In this document: positions 8,181 through 17,441 of the stretch, one piece after another | Numbering within the stretch: the first letter of the stretch is position 1 | Layout: each line of letters starts with the position of its first letter | Assembly: GCA_037447655.1 (NCBI GenBank) | Contig: JBBHKE010002294.1 | Location: 1-22,500 of the forward strand | DNA from: Zygnema cylindricum | Lineage: Eukaryota > Streptophyta > Zygnematophyceae > Zygnematales > Zygnemataceae | Direction: 5' to 3' | DNA length: 22,500 nt | Made by a program: the position numbers and the translations under genes | The notes under the pieces: model-generated | Databases searched by the model: none | Told to the model about the DNA's origin: nothing | What the model saw: the letters and a program-made list of their open reading frames with translations, nothing else

Positions 8181-9846
8181 CGAACAAAGGAAAAGCTCTT
8201 GAGAGATTAACTCTTCATTTGAATGCTAAGGATAAGTTGGTTAATTTTATTTCAGATGTTAGGTTAATCGAGTTTCTTTTATAGCAATTCCTCAGTTAGC
8301 CTCTGAATGGGGATCGTAAGTCCTATTCAGAAGCTGTAGCATCAAGTGATTGGAATGAAAAGTTGAAACCAACTTTTGAGAAAGAACTTAAGTCTATTAT
8401 CGATAATGGGACATTTGAAAAAATAGTTTTACGGAGGGGAAAAAAGCTATTGATTGTAATTGGGTATTTAAAACTAAGACGGGTGTATCTAGTGAAATTA
8501 TCAAATATAAATCAAAATTAGTTAGTAGAGGTTTTCAGCAGAAAGAAGGGATAGACTATACGGAAACATATGCATCTGCAGTTAAGTTTGATAGTTGTAG
8601 TTAAGTTTGATAGTTTAAGGATGATTATTGCGATTGTTGCTGCTAAGAGAAATCATATCCACCAAATGGATGTGGAAATTGCTTTTCTAAATGGAGAATT
8701 GGAAGAAGAATTTTATATGAAGATTCCAAAAGGAGTTCGGGAAAACCTGGACGTGTGTGGAAGTTGAAAAAGTCGCTTTATGGACTTAAGCAACCACCAA
8801 AGACTTGGTATACTCGTCTTCACAAGGTACTTTTGGATTTTGGCTTTGTTCGTACATTTTCAGATTTAGGTGTTTATTTGAAAGGAGAAGGAGTTGATCA
8901 GATTGTTTTCAGTTTGTATGTTGATGATTTTATTATAATTTTAGATAGACTTGAAGGATTCAAGAATTGAAATGTTTTCTTAGTAATTCTTCAAAGTTAC
9001 AGATCTAGGATAAGCTAGGTACATTCAACGTATTAAGGTGATTAGAGATGAGTCTCGTTCCTTGAAACTTAGTCAGGAACAATATTGTAAAGAAGTCTTA
9101 GGTAGGTTCTCTATGTTGAATCCATTCAGTACAGGTTTGGATCCTAGAGTTTAGTTGAGTAAAGCAAAAAATGAGCCAACAATTGATGTACCTTATAGAG
9201 AAGCAATTGGTTGTTTGATGTATCTTAGTGTTAGAACTAGACCTAATATTTCGGTAGCAGTTAGTATTGTGAGTAAGTATTGTCAAGCACTTAGGAAGTG
9301 TCATTGGGAGAGTGTTAAAAGTGTTTTTAGATATTTCGTTGGAACCTTTATTTATGGTTTAGTTTAAGGCGGATTCAGAGTTAGATTGTTTTAGATATTG
9401 CGATTTCCATTAGGGTAGAGACTTCGACACGGGAAAGTCAATATCCGATTATGGTTTCGTTTTATGTGGAGGTGCGATTTCATGGAGTTCGAGGACTTCA
9501 ACCTACAGTGGCCTTGAGTTCAACGAAAGCCGAATACATGGCGGCTTGCCATTCTGCGAAAGCTTCAATTTGGTAGAGAGAAATGTTGAGTGAGTAAGGA
9601 ATTGTGATTAAGTGTATGAAATTGTTTTCAGATACTATGTCTAGTATAGCATTGGCTAAGAATTTAGTGTTTCATAAGAGGACAAAGTACATTAGGATTC
9701 ACTGGCATTTTATGAGAGACTTAGTAAATGCTGGTGAGATTGAGTTAATTTTTGTGTCAACGGGTGAAGAAGCAGCTGACATGTTAACGAAGGTTGCTAT
9801 GAATGATGTCTTTGTGAGAGGAAAGCCAAAGTTAGGATTATTTTGA
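8181..9846 (+). pseudogene. copia-3b RT and RNase H, broken
   Basis: The copy shows KSYSEA, a KTKTG block, motif A HQMDVEIAFLNG (about 8665), SLYGLKQPPKTW (about 8775) and YVDDFIII (about 8920), then GCLMYLSVRTRPNIS, SSTKAEYMA and the C-terminal EAADMLTKVA. RT aspartates are kept. A 19-bp tandem duplication at 8581-8618 shifts the frame just before motif A; stops follow at 9152-9154 (TAG) and elsewhere. The same TAG stands at the matching codon of copia-3a (13753-13755). It ends at TGA 9844-9846 after PKLGLF, as in copia-3a. Confidence 0.88.
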
Positions 9847-9868
9847 GATTTAGTGTAGATTCAACATT

Positions 9869-9879
9869 GAGAGGGGGAT
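9869..9879 (+). other. copia-3b polypurine tract
   Basis: GAGAGGGGGAT lies directly before the TG of the LTR, the same arrangement as in copia-3a at 14471-14481. Confidence 0.75.
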
Positions 9880-10036
9880 TGTTAGGATTTACAATATTTG
9901 AATCTCCATTTACGTAATGTTGGTTCGTAGTTAGTGTGGCTTAGATTTTGTTGCACGTAAGTGTTGAAAAAGGTATTTTCTATTTTTTGTCTTTTCTTTG
10001 TTTGATAGTCTGTGGTGTCATTTAAGTCCCCATACT
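9880..10036 (+). repeat. copia-3b 3' LTR fragment
   Basis: It begins TGTTAGGATTTACAAT and matches the LTRs at 14482 and 20738-21332 clearly to about 9963 and more loosely after that, up to the LTR-A insertion. It keeps a block of about 27 bp (around GTTAGTGTGGC) shared with the copia-3a LTR and absent from the copia-3c LTR. Confidence 0.8.
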
Positions 10037-10972
10037 TGTCGCAGTCACGAAGGACTCAAAGACAACCATGGTTGCCTTAGGCAAAGAGGAAGATAGGCAA
10101 AAGGAGCATGAGGCATTGCCTCTTACAAAAGATAGACACTAAGACCTGGATTTGATCGTATGTCCTACAACATGACCGTCGTACGGCGTAGCCGTCTGTC
10201 TTATCCGTCAGGTCTTGATGCAGCGTTATGTACATAGTGTGTGATTTGTATTTAAACATATACGCAATGACATATTCCATTTAACGGATTACGGCACGGA
10301 ACAAACATAAAACGAACCGGGCAGCACGAATTACTAGACCGCAAGAAATGAACAAACTGACATGTAACTTTAACGCACGAAATCAAATGTCGGTTCCAGA
10401 TTGGATGGCTCACAGTGGAGCCGATGCACCGAAGTGGACATTTGGTGGTTTGTGAATTAATATCGGTAAATGACACGTGGCAAGCCATGAGTGGACAACG
10501 GACATTACGGGAAGAGCGACTATGTATATGGATTTGACAGGTGTCAGCGGGAGAGCCATGCCGTACCATGGCCAAACAAGAAGTAAAGCGACACCTTTAC
10601 CTTCTTTTACCTTACCATCTTATGATTGGTTAGGAACAATAGTAGTAGGGGGTTCACAGAGGGATTTTAGACATAGAATTTTTTGAGGCACCTCTCTCTA
10701 AGAAACTTTTTGTATTTTTAGGCCATCTTTTGTCAGCCATAACTAATTGCGCAGGGGAGCAAATTCAAAAATTCTTTTTGCGTCTGGCTTAGTGGAGTCG
10801 GGCCCTCACAGGAATGAGGTTCGTCAAAACTTTTGTTTGACATGGTGGCCTTTTATTTGGTCTGAAAGTCAAAGGGGCATATATTATCCTAGAGGCTTCA
10901 TATAAGCTGGACATTTTGTTGGCCAATGGAGGTCACAACGGAGGTCACAGAATTACAGGTTATAGGCCTACT
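10037..10972 (+). mobile_element. solo LTR, family LTR-A, copy 2 (diverged)
   Basis: It shares with copy 1 the start TGTCGCAGTCA and, in order, a CCATGG block, GGATTTGATC, TGACACGTGGC, a CTCTCT block and GCAGGGGAGCAAATTCAAA. The overall similarity is patchy, so it is an older or distinct subfamily member. The right end is not resolved: homology fades at about 10972, while the flank ATACT (10032-10036) recurs at 11008-11012, which would place the end at 11007. No internal coding region is attached. Confidence 0.7.
10471..10481 (+). promoter_or_regulatory. G-box/ABRE-like TGACACGTGGC in LTR-A copy 2
   Basis: Identical over ten bases to the motif at 3411-3420 of copy 1 and at the matching position. 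It is the longest well-conserved island in that part of the two LTRs. Confidence 0.4.
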
Positions 10973-11325
10973 GTCGAAGGTGCCCATTTTAATGGAACGA
11001 GATTCATATACTGAGAAACTAATATTGAGCGGTGCGCTTTTTGTAAAACGACTATAAGGCATTGTGAGTGGTCGCGTGCAGCAACCATCTGCAAATGTGG
11101 AAGTTCCACTTGGGTTTGGAGGAGCTCGATTCTTACAAGAATTTGCGGAGGCAGATGAGGTAGATGATGATACTGAAATCTACGATTTCAACAACATTCT
11201 CGAAACTCATTTTATTCTCGAGCGTCTTACTTAAGCAATTGCTACCTTGGCCTTTATGTGGAGAAGGCGGCCGAAATGTGGGAGGCTCTTCTGAATATTT
11301 ACAAGAGTGGTACGATTCACCAAAA
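10973..11325 (+). other. unassigned stretch with two short coding-like fragments
   Basis: After LTR-A copy 2 an open frame at 11058-11234 contains PLGFGGARFLQEFAEADE and a following acidic run, with no start codon and a TAA end. A second frame from about 11231 reads EKAAEMWEALLNIYKSG, which resembles the UBN2-type gag helix of copia elements. Neither can be assigned with confidence. They may be remains of another retroelement's gag or an exon fragment. Copia-3a homology begins at about 11326. Confidence 0.3.
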
Positions 11326-12340
11326 GAAGCTGGTGGAGTTGTTAACCTTATAAGTGTTTCTTAGATACAAAAAAATATTGGTAGGGTAACCTCGTTTGAA
11401 AATGGTAGGATAATTTACCAAGATAGAAAAAAAAATCAATTTTTATGAAACTGATTTTTTGCAAAGTAAGTTAAGATGGATTGGACCACATAAAGATCAA
11501 AGTTTAGTAATTTGAGTCAATGTTGTAAGTTTTGAAAGAGGAGATCTAAGTTTATGGCATCGTAGACTTTGTCATACTTCTAAGTCTAATATAAAGAATA
11601 TGATTCAAAGTGCAGCAGTAAGAGGATTAGAGTGAATATCGGGAGAGAAAGTTCAAGGTTGTAATGGTTGCAGCAAAAAGGGAAACAAATAAGAAAGTCT
11701 AATCCTGTAAAAGATTAGAAGTATAGAGCTAGTGCTCCCTTTGAACTAGTTCATGTAGACTTGTGTGGAGATGTAAAACCACTAAGTTTACGGAGACACA
11801 AGTACATCTTGGTAATTGTGGATGATTATAGTGGAAAGAGTTGGGTATATTTGTTGAAATATTAGTCAGAAGCGTTGTATAAGTTTCAAGAATTTGTTGT
11901 AATGGCTCAGAGAGAAACGGATAGAAAGTTAAAAGCAGTTAGATCAGATAATGGAGGCAAATATGTTTTTTTTAAAAGCTTTTATCAGAAAAAGAGGGAT
12001 TAAGCAGCAATTGACGGCATCATACTCACCCGTGTCAAATGGAATTGTTGAGAGAACTAATATGACACTTTAAGAGATGGTTAGAGCTATGTTATATAGC
12101 ACTAAACATAGTGAAAGGTTTTCGGGAGAAGCTGTTCTTACAACAAATTACATTTGTAACATGAGACTAACTTCAATTTTTGGGGATAAGACGCCTGAAG
12201 AATTGTGGAGTGGCAGGATTTAATTTGTTTGACATTTGAGGATTTAGGGATGCGGAGCCACTCTCTACATCGATAAAAGATATCAAGCTGGAAAATTCAG
12301 TCCCAAATCTTAAACGGGTATTTTTGTTAGATACAGTGTG
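11326..12340 (+). pseudogene. copia-3a GAG-pre-integrase and integrase, broken
   Basis: The zinc head LWHRRLCHTS (about 11555) and CNGC are visible, then LVHVDLCGDV (about 11755), VDDYSGKSWVYLL, RSDNGGKY (about 11940) and, in another frame, NGIVERTN (about 12045), so D, D and E are all present. It ends with ANYICNMRLTS and TPEELWSG near 12220. Stops occur at many points, including one in the linker to protease (about 11362) and in KY*SEAL (about 11863), and a frameshift follows the T-run near 11970. The matching minus-strand region of copia-3c is better preserved. Confidence 0.88.
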
Positions 12341-12880
12341 AATTCGAGTCAATACAAGATCTTCAATCCGGCTATAAAAATGATTCTTGAATTGAGGAAT
12401 GTGGAGTTTCATAAAGGTTTGGCAAAAGCAATGGAGTTCACAAAAGATAACGAGGAAAGTTTAGATTTTGAGGAAGAGAGCGATTTGGAAGAGCTCAAAA
12501 TTGATGACAAGAGTGACGAATAAGAAGTAGAAGAAATTCCATTGAAAAACAAAATATGTTAAAGTTGGTAAGAGATTTGAATCTTCCCAATCAGATTCTG
12601 AAAGCTTGAAAAGTGAGAATGGAAGTCATATTTCTAAGTCTAGTGAAAAAACCCTTAGAAAACAAAAAAATGAATGTAGTATGATATGTGTAAGTGAAAA
12701 ATGTGAGAAAGATGATGTTGTTGAAGAAGAGGTTGTTGTTAGGAGAAGTAATCGAGCCAACAAAGGAAAAGTTGTTGAGAGATTAACTCTTCATATGAAT
12801 GCTATGGATAAGTCAGTTAATTTTATTTCAGATGTTATGTTAATTGAGTTTCTTTATAGCAATTACAGAGTCAGCCTCTG
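12341..12880 (+). pseudogene. copia-3a integrase C-terminus and linker
   Basis: The segment opens with NSSQYKIFNPAIKMI, the end of the integrase C-terminal region, and continues as an acidic linker with runs of Glu and Asp and the RRSNRANKGK motif common before copia RT. A TAA at 12521-12523 and a frame change near 12560 break it. Copia-3c carries the same linker on the minus strand (17561-17963), where it ends within this region, before RT. Confidence 0.85.
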
Positions 12881-14448
12881 AATGGGGATCCTAAGTCTTA
12901 TTCAGAAGCTGTATCATCAAGTGATTGGAATGAAAATTGGAAACCAACTTTTGAGAAAGAACTTTAATCTATTATCGATAATGGGACATTTGAAGAAGTA
13001 GTTTTACCGGAGGGGGGAAAAACTATTGATTGTAAATGGGTATTTAAAACTAAGACGGGTGCATTAGGTGAAATTATCAAATATAAAGCAAGATTAGTTG
13101 GTAAAGGTTTTATGCAGAAAGAAGGGAGAGACAGGGAGAGACTATATTGAAACATATGCACCTGTACTTAAGTTTGATAGTTTAAAGATGGTTATTGCGA
13201 TTGTTGCTGCTAAGAGAAATCATATCCACCAAATGGATGTGGAAACTGTTGCTAAGAGAAATCATATCCACCAAATAGATGTGGAAACTGCTTTTCTAAA
13301 TGGAGAATTGGACGAAGAAGTTTATATGAAGATTCCACGAGTTTCGGAAAAACTTGGACATGTGTGGAAGTTGAAGAAGTCGCTCTATGGATTTAAGCAA
13401 GCACCAAAGACTTCACAAGGTACTTTTGGATTTTGGCTATGTTCGTACATTTTCAGATTTAGGTGTTTATGTGAAAGGAGAAGGAATTGATCATATTATT
13501 TTCAGTATGTATGTTGATGATTTTATTATGATTTCAGAAAAGTTTGAAAGTATTCAAGAATTGAAATGTTTTCTTAGTAAATTCTTTAAAGTTACAAATC
13601 TAGGAGAAGCTACGTACATTCTTGGTATTGAGGTGATTAGGGATGAGTCTTGTTCCTTGAAACTTAGTCACGAACAATATTGTAAGAAAGTCTTAGCTAG
13701 GTTCTCTATGTTGAATGTTAAGCCTTTGAGTACACCTTTCGATCCTAGAGTTTAGTTGAATAAAGCAAAAATTGAGCCAACAATTGATGTATCTTATAGA
13801 GAAGCAACTGGTTGTTTGATGTATCTTATTGTTGGAACTAGACCTGATATTTCGGTAGCAGTTAGTATTGTGAGTAAGTATTATCAAGCACCTAGGAAGT
13901 GTCATTGGGAGAGTGTTAAAAGTATTTTTAGATATTTGGTTGGAACCTTAAGTTATGGTTTAGTTTATAAGGCGGATTCAGAGTTAGATCGTTTTAGATA
14001 TTGCGATTCCGATTGGGGTGGAGACTTCGACACGAGAAAGTCAACATCCGGTTATACTTTCGTTTTATGTAGAGGTGCAATTTCATGGAGTTCGGGACTT
14101 TAACCAACTGTGGTCTTGAGTTCAACGAAGGCCGAATACATGGCGGCTTGCCATTTTGCGAAAGCTTCAATTTGGTTAAGAGAAATGTTGAGAGAGTTAG
14201 GAATTGTGATTAAGTGTATGAAATTGATTTCAGATACTATATCTAGTATTGCATTGGCTAAGAATTTAGTGTTTCATAAGAGGAGTAAGCACATTAGGAT
14301 TCACTGGCAATTTGTGAGAAACTTAGTAAATGCTAGAGAGATTGAGTTCATTTTTGTGTTAACGGGTGAAAAAGCAGCTGACATATTAACGAAGGTTGCT
14401 ATGTATGATGTCTTTGTGAGAGGAAGGCCTAAGTTAGGTTTATTTTGA
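12881..14448 (+). pseudogene. copia-3a RT and RNase H, broken
   Basis: Recognisable from KSYSEAVSSSDWN (about 12890) through CKWVFKTKTG, motif A, SLYGFKQAPKT (about 13380) and YVDDFIMIS (about 13510) to RNase H with YCDSDWGGDF, SSTKAEYMA and AADILTKVA, ending at TGA after PKLGLF. Lesions: a 10-bp duplication at about 13124-13142, a 42-bp duplication covering motif A (13209-13292) so that HIHQMDVET is present twice, a 14-bp deletion near 13412 relative to copia-3b, and stops at 13753 (TAG) and 14101 (TAA). The RT aspartates are still encoded. Confidence 0.9.
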
Positions 14449-14470
14449 GATTTATTGTCGATTCAACATT

Positions 14471-14480
14471 AAGAGGGGGA
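14471..14480 (+). other. copia-3a polypurine tract
   Basis: AAGAGGGGGA precedes the LTR start at 14482 by one base, the expected place for plus-strand priming. Confidence 0.8.
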
Positions 14481-14481
14481 T

Positions 14482-15118
14482 TGTCAGGATTTACAATGTT
14501 TAAATCTACATTTACCTAATGTTGGTTCGTAGTTAGTGTGGCTTAGATTTTGTCGCATGTAAGTTAGCGTATTTTTTTTTGTTTCACTTAGTTTGATTTT
14601 GTATTTTGTGCGTGTACCTTCCAAGTTACATAATTAGATTAGATTTGATTTGAATTGTTTTGTTTCTTTTGAGTTCTAGTACTGTACTTCGAGATGTTTC
14701 ATTCGTGCGACGTACGTCTAGTAGTTCGTTTCGTGTAAGTTAAGTTTGTCGTACAGGACTTTGTCAGTTTCGTTTCTAGTAGTTTCACTTTGCGTTGTAC
14801 CATATTTGCGTTTAAGTACATATTGACGCTTCTAGAGATAGTGTTCTAGATTGTTTTACGGCTAAGTGAAAAAGCCATCGTGTGAGTTAGAGTGAATCAA
14901 TTAAGAGAAAATCAAGAAAAAATTGAGTGAGAGAATTATGAGATAATTAAGGATTAAGTTAATATGATTTTATTTCATTGAGTATTCAATTTGCCTCTAT
15001 CTCGGATTATGAGCTTTCAATGTGTTGAAAAATATTTGATTTGATTTTAATTTCGCTTCCGCATTGAGACATTTGAGTGATTTTGAGCGCATTACGATTG
15101 ACTTTTATTTTTATCACA
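14482..15118 (+). repeat. copia-3a 3' LTR
   Basis: About 637 bp, starting TGTCAGGATTTAC and ending TATCACA. It matches the reverse complement of 20738-21332 along its whole length, apart from two extra blocks of about 27 bp (near 14528) and 14 bp (near 14860). The R/U5 part, from about 14880 on, is nearly identical in the two. An exact right target duplication cannot be tested because the left end of the element is missing. Confidence 0.9.
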
Positions 15119-15381
15119 AGTGATGACAAGTGAAGTGTAGAGAGGTAAATAGTGAAGAGAAATGGCGTGATAAATGTGTGTGTGTGTGTTTTTGATAGAG
15201 AGAAAGAAAGAGAGAGAGAGAGAGGGGGTGAAAGACGAAGTGGAAGTGGGAGAGGGAGAGGGAGAGGGATTTTTCGGGTAAAGTTCATACGTGGGCTTGT
15301 AGAGCAATTTTTATACACCAACTGTTGCTTCGTTTTCTATTTTTATTAGTGAGATTAACGCTAGGGTTCTTAGGGCTTGTG
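15119..15381 (+). repeat. GT, GA and GGGAGA simple-sequence tracts and flank
   Basis: Right of the LTR lie a GT run (about 15176-15190), a GA run (about 15198-15226) and a GGGAGA run (15248-15268). The purine strand is the plus strand. Further on, a TATA-like TTTTTATACACC (about 15309-15320) and a telobox-like CTAGGGTT (15361-15368) precede a small ORF. No gene is recognisable before 15382. Confidence 0.7.
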
Positions 15382-15666
15382 ATGTTTTTGAAGGGTAAGT
15401 TGGAAAAACAAGCAATATTGGTGACTCTAGAAAGAAAAACAAAAATTAAGCTAAAGACATCTAAATCTTCAAGTTATCTATTTATTGGTGGTAGAGAATA
15501 TAGAAATATATTTACAAGGTAATTCATTTATTTCTTTGTTTAATTAATTGATTTGCAATTTTTTTTAAATTTTCATTTAAAGTTGTTTTTTTTGTCCCAA
15601 TTTCTATTTGATTTCAGCTTGAAGCAAAGAACTTCTCTATTCTTTTTCTATTTTGGAATACAATAA
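15382..15666 (+). CDS. tentative small spliced ORF, unknown product
   Basis: This is a weak candidate only. An ATG at 15382 opens a Lys-rich frame that would stop at 15520, but a GT-AG intron of 99 bp (15519-15617, U-rich, acceptor ATTTCAG) joins it to a second exon ending TAA at 15664-15666, overlapped by AATAAA at 15662-15667. Upstream are a TATA-like run and a telobox-like CTAGGGTT, both common near plant transcription starts. The product would be about 60 residues, basic with no motif I know. Each signal is common in AT-rich DNA, so chance is likely. Confidence 0.15.
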
Positions 15667-15866
15667 AGTGGGTCATTTGATGCTTACGTCTTAAAAATAA
15701 TGTGGTGTGTGAAATATTGTAGACTCTGTTAGGATTTCAATGTATATATCTAGTTGTAGTTATGTTTCAGTTCGGTTTGGTAACTATGCTGTTCAGTTTA
15801 CGTTTTGGTGAAACTTGTCGCGTCTTGTTTGATTTCAATTTTGTTCCGTCTAAATATTTATGTAAC
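15667..15866. other. short non-genic stretch
   Basis: AT-rich sequence with no open frame of note and no recognised repeat, ending at the left arm of the foldback cluster. Confidence 0.5.
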
Positions 15867-16340
15867 GGAATTGATCATGGCAGTGACTATTTTGCTTGTG
15901 CATAGTCATTTACGTCACTTTGTCAAAGATTGTACATTTGAAGTATATGCTGGTACAATTTAAGTACCTCTGACTTTAGATTTGAGAGTCAATCAATTTA
16001 ACTGCTTGGCTTTTCAAAATGTTGTAACAACCGGTTAAACTTTTGCCACGCTTGTGAAGGTCGACTCTCATAATAAAATCAATAATTCACATGGCCCGGC
16101 AAAGGTTTACGCTAACAGAACTGCGGCAACCACACGCACATGTAATAAAAGTGTTGCAGACAATCACTTTCTGACTTTACGCGAGCTCCATTTTGAGAGC
16201 CTATGTTGGCTTTTAACTTAGCTGCGAAATTGAAATTTAATAGCAAATCGTTCCATTGAACTTAGGCAAGTTTTTGAACGACGCGAAATCTTGTACAGAT
16301 AAATTAATTCGCACAAAAAAAAATATACTTTGTAGATTGT
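15867..16340 (+). repeat. foldback left arm
   Basis: About 474 bp in plus orientation, pairing with 16490-17014. It starts at the terminal motif GGAATTGATC, preceded by C where other arms have G. Confidence 0.75.
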
Positions 16341-16489
16341 ACATTATAATATAACTGAAAAAAGTGCCCGTCGTCACACGCGACCAAATCAAGCTACACT
16401 ATTTACGATTCTCTATTAAATTTCAATTTAATTAATATTTTTACGCGAGTCAGTTTTATTCTTTTGTAACTTTTATTATAATAAGCAAA

Positions 16490-17014
16490 ATATATTTCGT
16501 TTCGTGCGAGTTCATTTATCCGTACAAGATTTCGCGGCGTTCATTAATTTGCGTCTAAGTTCAATGTAACGATTCGAGATTAAATTTCAATTTTGCGGCT
16601 AAGTTAAAAGCCAACATGTGCTCTCAAAGTGGAGCTCGCTTAAAGTGAGAAACTGACTGTCTGCAACAATTTTATTTACATGTCCTTGTCGCAATTTTGT
16701 TAGAGTAAACCTTCGTCGGCCGTGTGAGTTTTTGATTTTATTATGACAGTCGACGTTCACTAGCGTGGCAAGAGTTTAACCGGCTGTTATAACATTTCGA
16801 AAGTCTAAGCAATTCAATTGATTGACCGTCAAATCTAAAGTCAGCGGTATTTAAGTTGTACTATCGTGTACCTAAAATGTACAATATTTGACAAAGTGAC
16901 GTAAATGACTGTGCGCAACCAAAATAGTGACTGCCGTGATCAATTCCCCTAAAATAGTCAATGCCATGTTCAATTCCCCCAAAATAGTCACTGCCATGAT
17001 CAATTCCCTTAAAT
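16490..17014 (-). repeat. foldback right arm
   Basis: Reverse-complement partner of the left arm. It is longer because its terminal unit is present three times in tandem (16921-17010). Confidence 0.75.
16921..17010. repeat. three tandem 30-bp units of the terminal motif
   Basis: Three consecutive 30-bp units (16921-16950, 16951-16980, 16981-17010) each start AAAATAGT and end with an AATTCCC-type block, differing at a few positions. Each is the terminal motif of a foldback arm read on the minus strand. Confidence 0.9.
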
Positions 17015-17052
17015 AGGAATTTAAGGGAATTGATCATGGCAGTGACTATTTT
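16981..17052. repeat. 34-bp perfect palindrome with 4-base centre
   Basis: The arms 16981-17014 and 17019-17052 are exact reverse complements over 34 bp, separated by AGGA. This is where the end of the right arm meets the start of the third arm, so it joins two element termini head to head. Confidence 0.92.
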
Positions 17053-17441
17053 GGTTGCGCAGAGTCACTTACGCCACCTTGTCAAAGATTGTACGTTTTA
17101 AGTACACATTGGTACAATTTAAGTACCGTTGAGTTTAAATTTGAATGTAAATTTGAAGATCAATCAGTCGAACAATTTTGACTTTTGAAATGTTGTAACA
17201 ACCGGTTAAAATTTTGCCGCGCTTGTGAAAGTTGACCGTCATAATAAAATCAACAATTCATACGGCCAAGGTTTACGGTAACAAAACTGCGACAACCACA
17301 TGTAAATAAAAGTGTTGCGCACAATCACTTTCTCAATTTACGAGAGCTCTACTATAAGAGCCACACAGGCTCCCATGTGGCTCCCATGTTGGCTTTTAAC
17401 TTAGTCGCAAAATTGAAATTTAATCGCGAATCTGAAGGCTA
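17019..17441 (+). repeat. third foldback arm, truncated
   Basis: A plus-oriented arm, starting ATTTAAGGGAATTGATC and following the same landmarks as the left arm up to GTCGCAAAATTGAAATTTAAT and GCGAATC, where homology stops at about 17441. The inner tail present in the other arms is missing. It contains an extra short repeat of CTCCCATGT near 17370-17385. Confidence 0.75.

Larger units (their letters stand above)
8181..10036 (+). mobile_element. copia-3b: 3' half of a copia-3 element
   Basis: This copy matches copia-3a from its position about 12757 onward and holds the end of the linker, RT, RNase H, polypurine tract and the first part of the 3' LTR. The upstream half is absent and the sequence switches directly to copia-2 on the other strand at about 8178-8183. 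The 3' LTR (from 9880) is interrupted at 10037 by LTR-A copy 2. Several stops and small duplications break the frame. Confidence 0.9.
11326..15118 (+). mobile_element. copia-3a, 5'-truncated copia element with 3' LTR
   Basis: This is the longest plus-strand copia-3 copy. It starts just after the protease (VVNLISVS, matching copia-3c at about 18970) and continues through GAG-pre-integrase, integrase, linker, RT, RNase H, polypurine tract and a full LTR ending at about 15118. The 5' LTR, gag and protease are lost. Stops, frameshifts, a 42-bp duplication and a 14-bp deletion break it. Its 5' part and its LTR form inverted repeats with copia-3c. Confidence 0.92.
15867..17014. mobile_element. foldback-type element with long inverted arms
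   Basis: The left arm (15867 to about 16340) begins GGAATTGATCATGGCAGTG and is matched in reverse complement by the right arm (about 16490-17014), with about 80 percent identity by eye. The centre of about 150 bp has no coding capacity. Both arms share landmarks: TTTGTCAAA, AACCGGTTAAA (variant on the right), TAATAAAATCAA, GCGAGCTCCA, a GTTGGCTTTTAACTTAG block and GCGAAATCTTGTAC. The arms make up most of the element, as in foldback elements or non-autonomous MULE-type elements with long TIRs. No transposase and no clear target duplication are seen, so the superfamily is open. Confidence 0.75.

Noticed and set aside
11008-11012. ATACT as right target duplication of LTR-A copy 2
   Set aside because: It equals the left flank, but the implied LTR end lacks CA and lies about 35 bp beyond the homology; a 5-base match that near can be chance. 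Kept only as a possibility in the feature text.
15007-15321. Two overlapping minus-strand open frames with Pro/Ser/Leu and Thr/His runs
   Set aside because: They come from the GA, GT and GGGAGA tracts plus the copia-3a LTR end, with no protein-like motif.
15727-15760. TGTTAGGATTT resembling a copia-3 LTR start
   Set aside because: The match ends after about 11 bp and no polypurine tract precedes it.
16921-17010. Evenly spaced 30-bp repeats resembling a CRISPR array
   Set aside because: The units are directly adjacent with no spacers and match a transposon end; the rest of the window is plant DNA.
15857-17030. Target-site duplication around the foldback element
   Set aside because: No matching 2-10 bp flanks were found next to 15867 and 17007-17014.
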